A stretch of DNA of 18,199 nucleotides from an uncultured Methanobrevibacter sp. (GTDB lineage Archaea > Methanobacteriota > Methanobacteria > Methanobacteriales > Methanobacteriaceae), in NCBI RefSeq assembly GCF_937898925.1, contig NZ_CALDKF010000101.1, positions 1 through 18,199 of the forward strand, in the 5' to 3' direction. Below, in pieces: positions 7,572 to 15,373 of this stretch. The position numbers were made by a program, and so were the translations under genes. Every line of letters starts with the position of its first letter. Positions within the stretch are counted from its first letter, which is position 1. The notes under the pieces were generated by a model. The model searched no databases, had not been told where the DNA came from, and saw nothing but the letters and a program-made list of their open reading frames with translations.

Positions 7572-8570
7572 ATGTTGCAATCTAAAGATTTATTAATGGA
7601 TTTAACAAATATTAATTTTATGAAAAGATTTTTTAAATTAGTTGAGAAATATTTCTTTATAATTATTCTAATTGCTGTATTTATTGCCATAATTATTCCA
7701 AATTCATTCAATTGGGTTATGGAAGAGTTTATGGGAGTAAATATAATAAATGTTCTATTAGGAATCATTCTCTTTGGAATGGGTACAACATTAAAAATAG
7801 ATCACTTTGTAAATGTATTCAAAAGGCCTAAAGAGATCTTAATTGGAGTCAGTGCCCAATATTTGCTGATGCCTCTTATAGCATTTGCAATTGCAAGTCT
7901 CTTTCACTTGAATGAAGCATTGACTGTAGGGCTTGTCCTTGTTGGAACAGTTCCCGGTGGAACAGCATCAGATGTAATTACATTCCTTGCAAAGGGTGAT
8001 GTGGCGCTTTCAGTATCCCTTACTGCAGTATCCACTGTAATTTCACCTATATTAACTCCAATTATCACATTAATTCTAATTGGAAATACAATAGCATTCA
8101 ATCCTGTTGATATGTTCATTTCAATTGTGCAGATTGTAATTATTCCAATAGCTTTAGGATTGTTCCTCAATTATAAGTTCCCAGATTTTTGTGAGGAATT
8201 GAAGGATTATCTACCAGCATTGTCTTCTGTTGTGATAGCAATTATCGTTGCTGGTGTGATTGGTGTAAACAAGGAAGCAATTATCAGTTCATCCCTTGTA
8301 ATAATTGCAGTGATTGTTTTGCAATATTTCATAGCAATGGCTTTAGGATTTATAATAGCTTATATTTCTGGAATGAAAAGAAAGCAGATGGTTACAATTG
8401 CAATTGAACTTGCTTTCCAGAACTCTGGTTTATCTACAAGTCTTGCTAAAACACATTTCCCAGCATTGACTTTAGCTACAGTTCCTGGTGCATTGTATTC
8501 TGTATGGCAAAACTTTGCAGGATCAATTCTTGCATATGTCTTTACAAAATATTTTAGTAATGAAGAGTAA
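7572..8570 (+). CDS. bile acid:sodium symporter (BASS/SBF, PF01758) family transporter
   Basis: A 332-aa integral membrane protein with about ten hydrophobic helices. BASS hallmarks are VGTVPGGTASDVITFLAKGD (about 124-143), then LTAVSTVISPILTP, and the ELAFQNSGLSTSLA crossover segment (Glu279, Gln283, Asn284), which contributes to sodium and substrate sites in structurally known members. Family members import organic anions with Na+ (bile acids, pantoate, pyruvate and other keto acids), and the substrate cannot be read from the sequence. In a gut methanogen a small organic acid is at least as likely as a bile salt. ATG 7572 is chosen because a TATA-like box fits a leaderless start there. ATG 7620 (MKRFFKLVEKYFF), where family similarity begins, is an alternative. 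It stands alone between two terminator-like regions. Confidence 0.88.
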   Translation: MLQSKDLLMDLTNINFMKRFFKLVEKYFFIIILIAVFIAIIIPNSFNWVMEEFMGVNIINVLLGIILFGMGTTLKIDHFVNVFKRPKEILIGVSAQYLLMPLIAFAIASLFHLNEALTVGLVLVGTVPGGTASDVITFLAKGDVALSVSLTAVSTVISPILTPIITLILIGNTIAFNPVDMFISIVQIVIIPIALGLFLNYKFPDFCEELKDYLPALSSVVIAIIVAGVIGVNKEAIISSSLVIIAVIVLQYFIAMALGFIIAYISGMKRKQMVTIAIELAFQNSGLSTSLAKTHFPALTLATVPGALYSVWQNFAGSILAYVFTKYFSNEE

Positions 8571-8604
8571 TTGATTTATTATTCTCTTCAGCATTTCTTT
8601 TTTT
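8562..8604 (+). terminator. probable terminator of the BASS transporter gene
   Basis: GAAGAG (8562-8567) and CTCTTC (8584-8589) can form a 6-bp stem that overlaps the stop codon. CATTTCTTTTTTTATT follows. The stem is short and the T-run may do most of the work. Confidence 0.4.
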
Positions 8605-8656
8605 ATTAATTATTTTATTTTCTTCTTTTTGCATTACTTTTACATTTAATCATTAT

Positions 8657-9193
8657 TTAAACTATTCTTTCATCTTTTTCTTCTTTAATTAACTTAAATA
8701 ATGAAATAAATCCAATAATGGCTGTAATCACTTGAGTAAGACATGATACAATATCATAAATACCTATAAAGTAAACTGCATAGATTAAAACATTCACAAT
8801 AAATGCTACTTTAATCCATTTGATTGTTTTCAAGTAATAATTGCAAATGGTAAGCTGTATGATTCCAATCATAGGCAATAGTCCAATCAAGCCCATTGTA
8901 TTGATTATTGGACAAATGATTAGGGTAATTATAATGAACATTATTGCTAATTTGGAAGTAAGCTTTTCATTCATAACCAAGTAATTCCTTGCCGCTGCTA
9001 TGAGCATTGTAAGTATTCCTGTCCATGATAGGAAAAAAGCCGAGGAAACAGTAAGAATAAGCGCTTCAATAACCTGATATTTGTATGCCTCCCTTTTATC
9101 ATTGACAATGCAACTTAAGATAAGTGCAATTGATGCAAAAAAAGATATTATGTTTCCAATGATGATGTTAAGGGGCAAACTTAAAATATCCAT
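8657..9193 (-). CDS. YgjV-like inner-membrane protein
   Basis: A 178-aa protein made almost entirely of hydrophobic helices, about six, with a short charged C-terminus (IKEEKDERIV). The order resembles the bacterial YgjV (Imp-YgjV) family: an N-terminal helix, a short loop with NDKREAYKYQ, a helix ending at the AARNYLVMNEK segment, then further helices. The AARN motif after the third helix is the best family match. The family function is unknown. AGGT lies about 6 nt before the ATG. The gene is convergent with the BASS transporter and divergent from the PfkB kinase. Confidence 0.65.
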   Translation of the reverse strand: MDILSLPLNIIIGNIISFFASIALILSCIVNDKREAYKYQVIEALILTVSSAFFLSWTGILTMLIAAARNYLVMNEKLTSKLAIMFIIITLIICPIINTMGLIGLLPMIGIIQLTICNYYLKTIKWIKVAFIVNVLIYAVYFIGIYDIVSCLTQVITAIIGFISLFKLIKEEKDERIV

Positions 9194-9260
9194 TATATTA
9201 CCTATTCATTGTATTTATTTTAAAAATTAGTTTTTTATTTATTAATTTTTTTAATTAAAT

Positions 9261-9326
9261 TTAATTTCTTATTTATATTAATTTAATTTCTTATTTATAT
9301 TAATTTAATTTCTTTTTTATATTAAT
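9261..9326. repeat. three tandem copies of a 22-bp AT-only-plus-C repeat
   Basis: TTAATTTCTTATTTATATTAAT occurs at 9261-9282 and 9283-9304. A third copy with one change (A to T at position 11) is at 9305-9326. The array lies between the divergent ygjV-like and pfkB genes, 15 bp before the TATA-like element of the latter. Confidence 0.9.
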
Positions 9327-9340
9327 TAATCTTTCACTAA

Positions 9341-9360
9341 GTTTATATATTTTTAAAGAG
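9341..9360 (+). promoter_or_regulatory. TATA-like promoter element of the PfkB kinase gene
   Basis: GTTTATATATTTTTAAAGAG contains a TATA box centred near 9346, which predicts a start near 9372 and a leader of about 50 nt before the ATG at 9422. Confidence 0.45.
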
Positions 9361-9421
9361 AAAATAATTTTAAATTAAGATATTATTTTTTCTGTTTAAA
9401 AAGAAATAAAGATTGATTGCC

Positions 9422-10255
9422 ATGACACTTCTATTAATTGGGCCAGCATGTGAAGATCTAATAATAATTGGGGATAATGAAAGCTCTAAAGTAGGTGGAG
9501 CCAGCTTTTTCCAAAGCTTTGTCTATGAAGAGTTTTACAATGATTACTTGGCAATGGTTAATGCTTCAAATGCTGACTTGATTGATGAATTTCCAGATAA
9601 CTCAAAAGTAAAGCTAATTTTAAAGGATGATACTCATCATTTCATTAATGAATATCCTGATAAGGATAATCTTGATGTAAGAAAGCAATCAACCAACTTT
9701 GCAGATATACCTATACTTGCTGATGAGATAAAGAATATTCTTGATGAATGTGAAATTGATGATGGTGATATTGATGCCTTTGTCTTGACACCACTTAATA
9801 GCAATGACTTTCCAATTGAAACTTTGGAATTTCTGAAAACTTTTGATGTTCCAATCTATATTTCACTTCAAGGTTTTTTAAGATTCAAGGATGAAAACAA
9901 TTCGATGGTATTAAAACTATCCGATGACCTAAAATATGTTTTTGATATAAGTGATACAATTTTCATGGATGAAGGTGAATTTGATATCATAAAATGTGGA
10001 AAATTTGAAGGTTCAACATTAGTTATCACAAATGGAAGTAAAGGTTCAAGAATTATTGATAGTAATGACACAACTATTAAAATAAATGCAGTTAAATGTA
10101 ATAATATTGTAGATGCTACTGGATGTGGTGATACTTATATGGCTGCATATATATCAGCAAGGTTAAAAAACAAAACTTTTAAAAATTCTGCAGATTTTGC
10201 ATCAAAGATAGCAAGTAAAAAATTGGAAAATTTTGGACCTTATAGAAAATCATAA
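9422..10255 (+). CDS. PfkB/ribokinase-family sugar kinase
   Basis: A 277-aa cytoplasmic kinase. The C-terminal PfkB signature VDATGCGDTYMAAY is clear: DATGCGD occupies residues 231-237, with Asp237 as the expected catalytic base next to the anion hole. An N-terminal VGGASFF (residues 24-30) corresponds to the substrate-side GG motif. The middle is diverged and Asp/Asn-rich, and the protein is slightly shorter than usual (about 300). The phosphorylated substrate (sugar, nucleoside or other) cannot be predicted. The ATG at 9422 is preferred over a TTG at 9413, which would add only MIA; a weak GATTGATT lies just before it. The gene is flanked by A/T-rich spacers and appears monocistronic. Confidence 0.82.
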   Translation: MTLLLIGPACEDLIIIGDNESSKVGGASFFQSFVYEEFYNDYLAMVNASNADLIDEFPDNSKVKLILKDDTHHFINEYPDKDNLDVRKQSTNFADIPILADEIKNILDECEIDDGDIDAFVLTPLNSNDFPIETLEFLKTFDVPIYISLQGFLRFKDENNSMVLKLSDDLKYVFDISDTIFMDEGEFDIIKCGKFEGSTLVITNGSKGSRIIDSNDTTIKINAVKCNNIVDATGCGDTYMAAYISARLKNKTFKNSADFASKIASKKLENFGPYRKS

Positions 10256-10448
10256 AAAATTTAAAAAAAGTTTTTAGAAAAATTTTTTTTTATTTTAAAA
10301 ATTGAATTTTAAAAATATTAAATAATTTTAAAAAATAAAAAATAGAAAAAAATTAATTTATAAAAAATTATAAATTTAGAAAAATAATAAATTTATAAAA
10401 AAATAAAAAAATTAAAAAATAGAAAAATAGGAAAAAATAAATTCCTAT
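10256..10448. terminator. convergent A/T-run spacer with bidirectional termination signals
   Basis: This 193-bp low-complexity spacer lies between convergent genes. On the plus strand, TTTTTAGAAAAATTTTTTTTTATTTT follows the kinase. On the minus strand, the oxidoreductase stop is followed at once by an inverted repeat, ATAGGAA (10427-10433) and TTCCTAT (10442-10448), with an 8-nt loop and then T-rich sequence. No gene is seen. Confidence 0.6.
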
Positions 10449-11906
10449 CTAAAATGTATAATGAATGTTGTGCAATTTGTACAAGCATACTGAACTGCTT
10501 GAAGGGAATGCATAAATCATATGGTCAAGATCTTCAAGGCTGATTTTTTGATTGATGATAAATGTAAACATATTTGCCACATTTTCAGCATCTGCTGCCA
10601 TGATTTCTGCACCTACTATTTGAAGGTCCTTATCTACAATTACCTTTGCTTCAGCGGTTCTGTCGTTTTTAAGCTCAAGTGAATAGGATTTTCCGTATTG
10701 GATTCTATGCACTTCGTAGTCATCACTCTCTTCAGCTACAAAAGCAGGAACTCCAACTGTTGCTATTCTTGGAATTGTATAAGCAACTGCAGGAACTACA
10801 GGATAGACTATTTTTTCGGGATTTTCCTCCAATAATGCCTTTCCAAGGTATTTTGATTGATGGATTGCAACTGTTACAAGCTTAGCAATTCCACTATCTG
10901 CTACATCACCGCATGCATAGATATTAGGAACATCAGTTTGGAGGTATTCATTTACCTTAATTCCTCTTTTTGTATATGTCAAGCCTACATTCTCAAGACC
11001 AATGTCCTCCACATTTGCCTCTCTACCCATAGCTGCAATGACATAGTCTCCTGTTAAGCTTAATCCGCTTTCACAGTTTACTGTAAATGCATTCTCATAA
11101 GCCTTATTGTCTATTTTAGCATCAGGATCTCTTAATTTGTCATCAGTATTCAATGCATTTTCAAGATTAAGAACTCTTTCTTCAGGATTATCGATTGCAA
11201 CATTATCGTCTTTAATGATTTCTGTTACTGTTTCATTGAAGTGGAATCTGATGTTTTTCTCTTTAAGTATTTCAATTACATGTTGAACATATGGCTGGTG
11301 GAAGTATTTCAATGCCATATCTCCTCTGATGATTACATCCGCTTCAAGGCCTGCTTCTGCAAGGATTGATGCAAATTCCATTCCTACAAATCCCGCTCCT
11401 ATGATTATTGCATGCTTTGGAAGCTCATCAATGTCTAAAAAGTCAGTGCTGTCATGTAGGTATTCCTTTCCAGGAATGTCTGGAATTACAGGTTTTAAAC
11501 CGGTACAAATGACTATTTTCTCTGTGGTGAATTTCTCTTCTCCAACTTGAACTGTATGCTCATCAATGATTATTCCTTTTCCATGAGCCACATCGAGGTC
11601 ATATTCCTTGAATTTTCCATCAAGGAAAGGAGCCATATTTGCAATTCTCTTACGTTTCAATTCCATCAATGCAGTCCAGTCAACATCGAAATCTCCGGAT
11701 TTTCCACAACCTTCGAAGTTGTCTGCCAATGCCTTTATTTCATATGGTGCATCAAGAAGGGCTTTTGAGTTGCAACCTCTGTTTGCACATGTTCCTCCAT
11801 ATAGGCTTTCTTCAACGATTAATATTTTAAGGCCTGCTTTTCTTAAGAAACGACCTCCTTGCCATGCAGCATTTCCACTTCCAATATATATTACATCATA
11901 ATCCAT
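10449..11906 (-). CDS. FAD/NAD(P)-dependent disulfide oxidoreductase, atypical (dihydrolipoamide dehydrogenase/mercuric reductase-like)
   Basis: A 485-aa class I pyridine-nucleotide disulfide oxidoreductase. It has an N-terminal FAD Rossmann motif (IGSGNAA), a redox pair in YGGTCANRGCNSK (Cys40 and Cys45, CxxxxC), a second GAGFVGMEFA for NAD(P) at about 171-180, an FAD-binding ACGDVAD at about 332-338, and a C-terminal dimerisation domain. The CxNRGCxxK form differs from the usual CLNVGCIPSK of lipoamide dehydrogenases but is seen in a poorly characterised bacterial/archaeal subgroup. The C-terminal HxHPT(x)SE that supplies the His-Glu pair is replaced by YAFPSSSS (about 466-473). A stretch of about 35 charged residues (240-275) enlarges the NAD domain. 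The substrate is unknown; a low-molecular-weight disulfide, a quinone-like acceptor or oxidative-stress duty are all possible. It lies 203 bp downstream of the acyl-CoA synthetase on the same strand. Confidence 0.88.
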   Translation of the reverse strand: MDYDVIYIGSGNAAWQGGRFLRKAGLKILIVEESLYGGTCANRGCNSKALLDAPYEIKALADNFEGCGKSGDFDVDWTALMELKRKRIANMAPFLDGKFKEYDLDVAHGKGIIIDEHTVQVGEEKFTTEKIVICTGLKPVIPDIPGKEYLHDSTDFLDIDELPKHAIIIGAGFVGMEFASILAEAGLEADVIIRGDMALKYFHQPYVQHVIEILKEKNIRFHFNETVTEIIKDDNVAIDNPEERVLNLENALNTDDKLRDPDAKIDNKAYENAFTVNCESGLSLTGDYVIAAMGREANVEDIGLENVGLTYTKRGIKVNEYLQTDVPNIYACGDVADSGIAKLVTVAIHQSKYLGKALLEENPEKIVYPVVPAVAYTIPRIATVGVPAFVAEESDDYEVHRIQYGKSYSLELKNDRTAEAKVIVDKDLQIVGAEIMAADAENVANMFTFIINQKISLEDLDHMIYAFPSSSSVCLYKLHNIHYTF

Positions 11907-12109
11907 AATATCATCTGTTATTTTAAAATTAGTTAAGTATTTGTTAGATATAGTATAAATTATTATCCTTAAAAATAATTGAGAATAATTAATTGAACTT
12001 TAAAAAATAGTTAAAATAGAAAAGATAGGAAATTTAAAAAAAGTTAATTTATTTTAAATAATTTAATTATTAAATAATAGAAAAAATAAAAAAAGTAAAT
12101 TGAGAAGAA
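11907..12109 (-). promoter_or_regulatory. spacer between the acyl-CoA synthetase and oxidoreductase genes
   Basis: This 203-bp AT-rich spacer lies on the minus-strand path. Just at the synthetase stop there is a palindrome, AGAATTATAATTCT (12105-12118), followed on the minus strand by T-runs, consistent with termination. The part next to the oxidoreductase probably holds its own promoter, with a weak GATGAT before its ATG. No gene is seen. Confidence 0.4.
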
Positions 12110-13774
12110 TTATAATTCTCCTCTTTCCCTTCTCTCATCGAGAAGTTTTAAACCGATTTCTCCTAACTTGTATTTTTGGATTTTACCACTTGTGGTAAGT
12201 GGGAACTCATCTACAAAGAATACATATTTAGGAACTTTATACCTTGCAATGCTTCCGATACAGAAGTCTCTTATGTCTGCTTCGGTAACATCATCATATC
12301 CCGGTTCCTTGATAATGAATGCACCAACGATTTCACCGTACTTTTCATCAGGAATACCTGCTACCTGCACGTCACGAACACATTCATGAGTAAATAAGTA
12401 TTCTTCGATTTCCCTTGGATAAATGTTTTCTCCACCACGGATGATCATGTCCTTGATTCTTCCTACAATGGAGTAATATCCTTCTTCATCCACTGTAGCT
12501 AAGTCTCCAGAGTGTAGCCATCCATCAGGTTCAATGGTTTCGGCGGTTTTTTCAGGCATATTGTAGTAACCTTTCATTACATTGAAACCTCTGCACATGA
12601 TCTCACCAGTTTCACCAGGGCCAAGTTCCTCACCGGTTTCAGGATCTACAATCTTAACTTCAATATTAGGGAATTTCCTTCCTACAGTATTGATCTTTTT
12701 CTCAAATGAATCAGCTGCATTGGTTTGAGTAAAACCAGGTCCTGCTTCTGTAAGGCCGTATACACTGGTAATCTCTTTCATGTTCATCTTATTGATTGCA
12801 TCCTTCATGGTTTCAACAGGGCAAGTTGAACCTGCCATGATACCAGTTCTTAATGAAGACATGTCAAACATATCAAACATAGGGTGGTTCATCATACCAA
12901 TGAACATGGTAGGCACACCATAAATGGAAGTACATTTTTCCTTTTGGATAGAGGAGATAGCAAGAAGGGGGTCATACTCTTCAAGAACGACCATGGTTGA
13001 ACCATGGGTAATCACTGCCATTACACCTAATACAGTTCCAAAACAGTGGAATAATGGCACTTGTAAGAGAAGTTTGTCCTTTTCAGTATAATTCATATTC
13101 TCTCCAATGTAGTAACCATCATTTAGAATGTTACGGCTTGTAAGCATTACACCTTTAGGGAATCCTTCAGTACCGCTTGTATATTGCATATTGATTACAT
13201 CATTTTGGGTAACTGCATCCTTGATCTTTTGGTATTTTTCATCATCATAGTTCATACCAAGAAGCAATAATTCATTAGTGTTAAACATTCCTCTGTGCTT
13301 TTCCTGTCCTACATGAATAATGTACTTTAAGTAAGGGAATTTTTCACTGTTTAAGTTTCCTCTTGCGCTTGTAAGCATTTCAGGAACAAGCTCATGAATG
13401 ATATCGAAATAACTGGTGTCTCTAAATCCATCAGTCATACCAATAGCTTTCATTTCAGATTGGGCTAATACATATTCAAGTTCATGGGATTGGTAAGCTG
13501 TGTTTACAGTTACAATAGCTGCACCGATTTTAGCGCATGCAAACATGAATGTTAACCATTCAGGCACATTCTTAGCCCAAATACCTACACGGTCTCCAGG
13601 TTCAATTCCGATTGAGAGCATTCCTTTTGCAAGATTGTCTACTCTTTCATCAAATTCTTTATAAGTAAATCTAAGGTTTCTATCTGGGTAAACGATAAAT
13701 TCATGGTCTGGTTGCTTTTCAACCATATTTTCGAAGAATTTACCAATAGGAAGTTCAGTAAATAGTTCACTCAT
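12110..13774 (-). CDS. AMP-forming acyl-CoA synthetase (fatty-acid or short/branched-acid CoA ligase)
   Basis: A 554-aa member of the ANL superfamily: carboxylate + ATP + CoA gives acyl-CoA + AMP + PPi in the cytoplasm. All core motifs are present: the phosphate loop YTSGTEGFPKG (198-208), VPLFHCFG, YGLTEAGPG (339-347), the ATP-ribose Asp in WLHSGDLA (419-426), the hinge GRIKDMI (438-444), RGGENIYPREIE, and the C-terminal catalytic Lys531 in LTTSGKIQKYK. Length fits the family. ATG 13774 is preceded by GGTGA at 5-nt spacing. The fatty-acid/medium-chain lineage is suggested by the overall sequence, but the acid is not predictable; in Methanobrevibacter, which assimilate 2-methylbutyrate and related acids, a branched or aryl acid is plausible. 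A HTH-cupin regulator gene lies 101 bp upstream on the same strand. Confidence 0.92.
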   Translation of the reverse strand: MSELFTELPIGKFFENMVEKQPDHEFIVYPDRNLRFTYKEFDERVDNLAKGMLSIGIEPGDRVGIWAKNVPEWLTFMFACAKIGAAIVTVNTAYQSHELEYVLAQSEMKAIGMTDGFRDTSYFDIIHELVPEMLTSARGNLNSEKFPYLKYIIHVGQEKHRGMFNTNELLLLGMNYDDEKYQKIKDAVTQNDVINMQYTSGTEGFPKGVMLTSRNILNDGYYIGENMNYTEKDKLLLQVPLFHCFGTVLGVMAVITHGSTMVVLEEYDPLLAISSIQKEKCTSIYGVPTMFIGMMNHPMFDMFDMSSLRTGIMAGSTCPVETMKDAINKMNMKEITSVYGLTEAGPGFTQTNAADSFEKKINTVGRKFPNIEVKIVDPETGEELGPGETGEIMCRGFNVMKGYYNMPEKTAETIEPDGWLHSGDLATVDEEGYYSIVGRIKDMIIRGGENIYPREIEEYLFTHECVRDVQVAGIPDEKYGEIVGAFIIKEPGYDDVTEADIRDFCIGSIARYKVPKYVFFVDEFPLTTSGKIQKYKLGEIGLKLLDERRERGEL

Positions 13775-13875
13775 ATTTTCACCATTTTATAATAATTCAT
13801 TCAGTTGTTATTTTTTGTTTTCTTAATATTGCTGTTTTTAATTTGCTTTCGTATAAAGGTTAAATCACTAGTGGC

Positions 13876-14445
13876 TTAATAAGGAGTGTATAAAACAGCT
13901 AATATTTTTGCTTTGTCTCCACTGGAGTGTAAATGATGTGGTACAACTGAATCATAGAATATGCTGTCACCTGCAGCTACAGTAAACTTATCCTTACCGT
14001 ATTCAACTTCAATTTCACCTTCTAATACATAAATGAACTCTTCTCCTTCGTGGGAAGATAATTTATAATCCTTTTCATATGTAATGTCAATTATGTATGG
14101 ATCGATGTTTCTGTCGATTTTACCTGCACCTAATGAGTGGAATTCTAAATTACTTGCATTAGTCACATCCTCTCTTCCGGAGAAGTATAAAACGTTGTTT
14201 GGTTTTCCTCCTCTTACAACAACAGGTCCAAGCTGTGGAGTGTCGTCAAGGAAGGTTCCTACTCTTACTCCAAGGGCTTTTGCCATTTTGGTAAGTGGAG
14301 TGAGGGAAGGAATGATTTCACCGTTTTCCATTGCTTGAAGAACTTCTAATTTCACGTCACTTTTTTCTGCAAGTTCTTCAATGCTCATATTTTGTCTTTC
14401 TCTAATGCTTTTTACCTTTAAAGCAAATTCTTTGTTTTCTTTCAT
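13876..14445 (-). CDS. XRE-type helix-turn-helix regulator with C-terminal cupin domain
   Basis: A 189-aa one-component regulator. An N-terminal Cro/C1-type HTH (residues about 8-66, with SIEELAEKSDVKLEVLQAME) is followed by a linker and a small-molecule-sensing cupin (about 115-187: SSHEGEEFIYVLEGEIEV, then AAGDSIFYDSVVPHHLHS). Only some of the canonical cupin metal ligands are visible, so it may bind its ligand without metal. Proteins of this build regulate catabolic or acyl-CoA ligase genes in many prokaryotes. Its position 101 bp upstream of the synthetase suggests local control of that gene and perhaps itself. The start is firm: AAAGGTG lies a few bases before the ATG. Confidence 0.9.
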   Translation of the reverse strand: MKENKEFALKVKSIRERQNMSIEELAEKSDVKLEVLQAMENGEIIPSLTPLTKMAKALGVRVGTFLDDTPQLGPVVVRGGKPNNVLYFSGREDVTNASNLEFHSLGAGKIDRNIDPYIIDITYEKDYKLSSHEGEEFIYVLEGEIEVEYGKDKFTVAAGDSIFYDSVVPHHLHSSGDKAKILAVLYTPY

Positions 14446-14626
14446 TTTTTCACCTTTATACCGGATTTTTTAAATTTTGATATTTTTTTTATTTTTAATT
14501 TTATAGTTAGTTTAATATAATTAGAATAATTTCATCATATTCTCTTTTAACGAGTAATTTTACATTAAATGATTAAAAAAAGAGATTTAGAAGTTTAATA
14601 AATTTAATAAAAAAAGATTTTGGAAG
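14446..14626 (-). promoter_or_regulatory. promoter region of the HTH-cupin gene and terminator of the small secreted-protein gene
   Basis: On the minus strand the stop at 14627 is followed by CTTTTTTTATTAAATTT and a second T-run near 14576-14583, which can terminate the upstream gene. A TATA-like ATTATATTAAAC lies near 14510-14521 and would give a leader of about 40 nt carrying the AGGTG ribosome binding site (14450-14457). No operator palindrome was recognised with confidence. Confidence 0.35.
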
Positions 14627-15034
14627 TTATTCGTCATCACCATCATATGTAGAACCAGAACTTGGTCTTGAATCGGAACTATCTCCTCCACCATTTTCAT
14701 TGCTGTTTGAATTACTGTTCTGATTATTGTTTGTGTTCTGATTATGTTGGTTTTCAGAATCATCAGAATCATCATCTTCTATAGTGGAATTTGAATCAGT
14801 TTCATTATCTGTTTCATTAACTTCTACAACTTTTTTTGGCTCATAAGCTGCGTTTATGGTTGCTGGAACAAAATTGTCGTTATCCAATGCAATCATCTTG
14901 TCAGTATCATTTATTCCTGGAAAGGATGAACTAACAAAATCCCCTGTAAATGCAGCTGCAAAATTACTCAATCCCAAGGCAAGGACGGCAATAACCAAAA
15001 ATATGCAGAATTTAGCTTTTCTATCAACTTTCAA
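14627..15034 (-). CDS. small secreted Asn/Ser/Asp-rich protein of unknown function
   Basis: A 135-aa protein. It has a signal peptide (MKVDRKAKFC then a hydrophobic core, cleavage likely after SNFAAA, residue 27-28). A short unique segment follows (about 29-70, with FPGINDTDKMIALDNDNFVPATI). The tail (about 72-135) is extremely acidic and Asn/Ser-rich (NETDNETDSNST, NSNSNSNENGGGD), with a few NxS/T sequons. The tail has no anchor, so the product is released, held by interactions, or lipid-free surface-associated. The start codon is TTG (15032-15034), decided by a strong AGAGGTGAG just upstream. A database family could not be recognised. It is divergent from amtB. Confidence 0.75.
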   Translation of the reverse strand: MKVDRKAKFCIFLVIAVLALGLSNFAAAFTGDFVSSSFPGINDTDKMIALDNDNFVPATINAAYEPKKVVEVNETDNETDSNSTIEDDDSDDSENQHNQNTNNNQNSNSNSNENGGGDSSDSRPSSGSTYDGDDE

Positions 15035-15047
15035 ATTCTCACCTCTT
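15035..15047 (-). promoter_or_regulatory. strong ribosome binding site supporting a TTG start
   Basis: On the minus strand AAGAGGTGAG (15038-15047) lies 3-6 bases before TTG 15034. It is the longest ribosome binding site match in the window and is coupled to a non-ATG start. Confidence 0.75.
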
Positions 15048-15298
15048 AGAAGTTTATTTATTAATATATTTATAAATTAATATAATCAAGAAAATAATTT
15101 TTCATTAAATGGATATACATTATAAATTTTTTATTTAAATAGTATTTATATATTATGGTAAAATCATCTTTTCTATGCTTATTTCTCTTTTATTCCTTAA
15201 TTTGCTTAACTTAAAGCATCAAAATCATTTATCCTTGTTAATTATTTCATTTATTTAGTTTATTTCCTTATTTTTGCTTTTAGCAATTTGTTAAGGGG

Positions 15299-15310
15299 AA
15301 TATTTATATA
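15299..15310 (+). promoter_or_regulatory. TATA box of the amtB-glnK promoter
   Basis: AATATTTATATA is preceded by an AGGGG-rich stretch. Its centre predicts a transcription start near 15331, immediately before the NrpR-type operator, which fits repression at the start site. Confidence 0.55.
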
Positions 15311-15333
15311 CTTAAAGAACATATAGTATTATG

Positions 15334-15358
15334 TCGGAAGTCGGAAGCCGTCTTCCGA
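15334..15358 (+). promoter_or_regulatory. NrpR-type nitrogen operator (GGAA-N6-TTCC)
   Basis: The palindrome TCGGAAGCCGTCTTCCGA spans 15341-15358 and contains GGAA (15343-15346), six bases, then TTCC (15353-15356). This is the consensus that NrpR binds at nif and glnA promoters of Methanococcus maripaludis. A direct repeat of the left half, TCGGAAG, sits at 15334-15340, giving an extra half-site. It is a GC-rich island in AT-rich DNA, just downstream of a TATA box and upstream of amtB-glnK, a classic NrpR target. The binding protein itself is not in the window. Confidence 0.8.
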
Positions 15359-15373
15359 TAGGAAATAAATAAT

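Noticed and set aside
7572..8570. BASS transporter as evidence of bile-salt metabolism
   Set aside because: The family transports many organic anions and no bile salt hydrolase is in the window, so the specific claim is unsupported.
9261..9326. 22-bp repeats as a CRISPR array
   Set aside because: The copies are directly adjacent with no spacers, and no cas genes are nearby.
10256..10448. A/T-run spacer as a replication origin or centromere-like region
   Set aside because: It lies between convergent genes, has only homopolymer-rich low complexity and terminator signals, and shows no ORB-like repeats or cdc6 gene.
11329..11901. several 60-97 codon plus-strand frames over the oxidoreductase gene
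   Set aside because: They are shadows of the well-supported minus-strand gene, without ribosome binding sites or recognisable domains.
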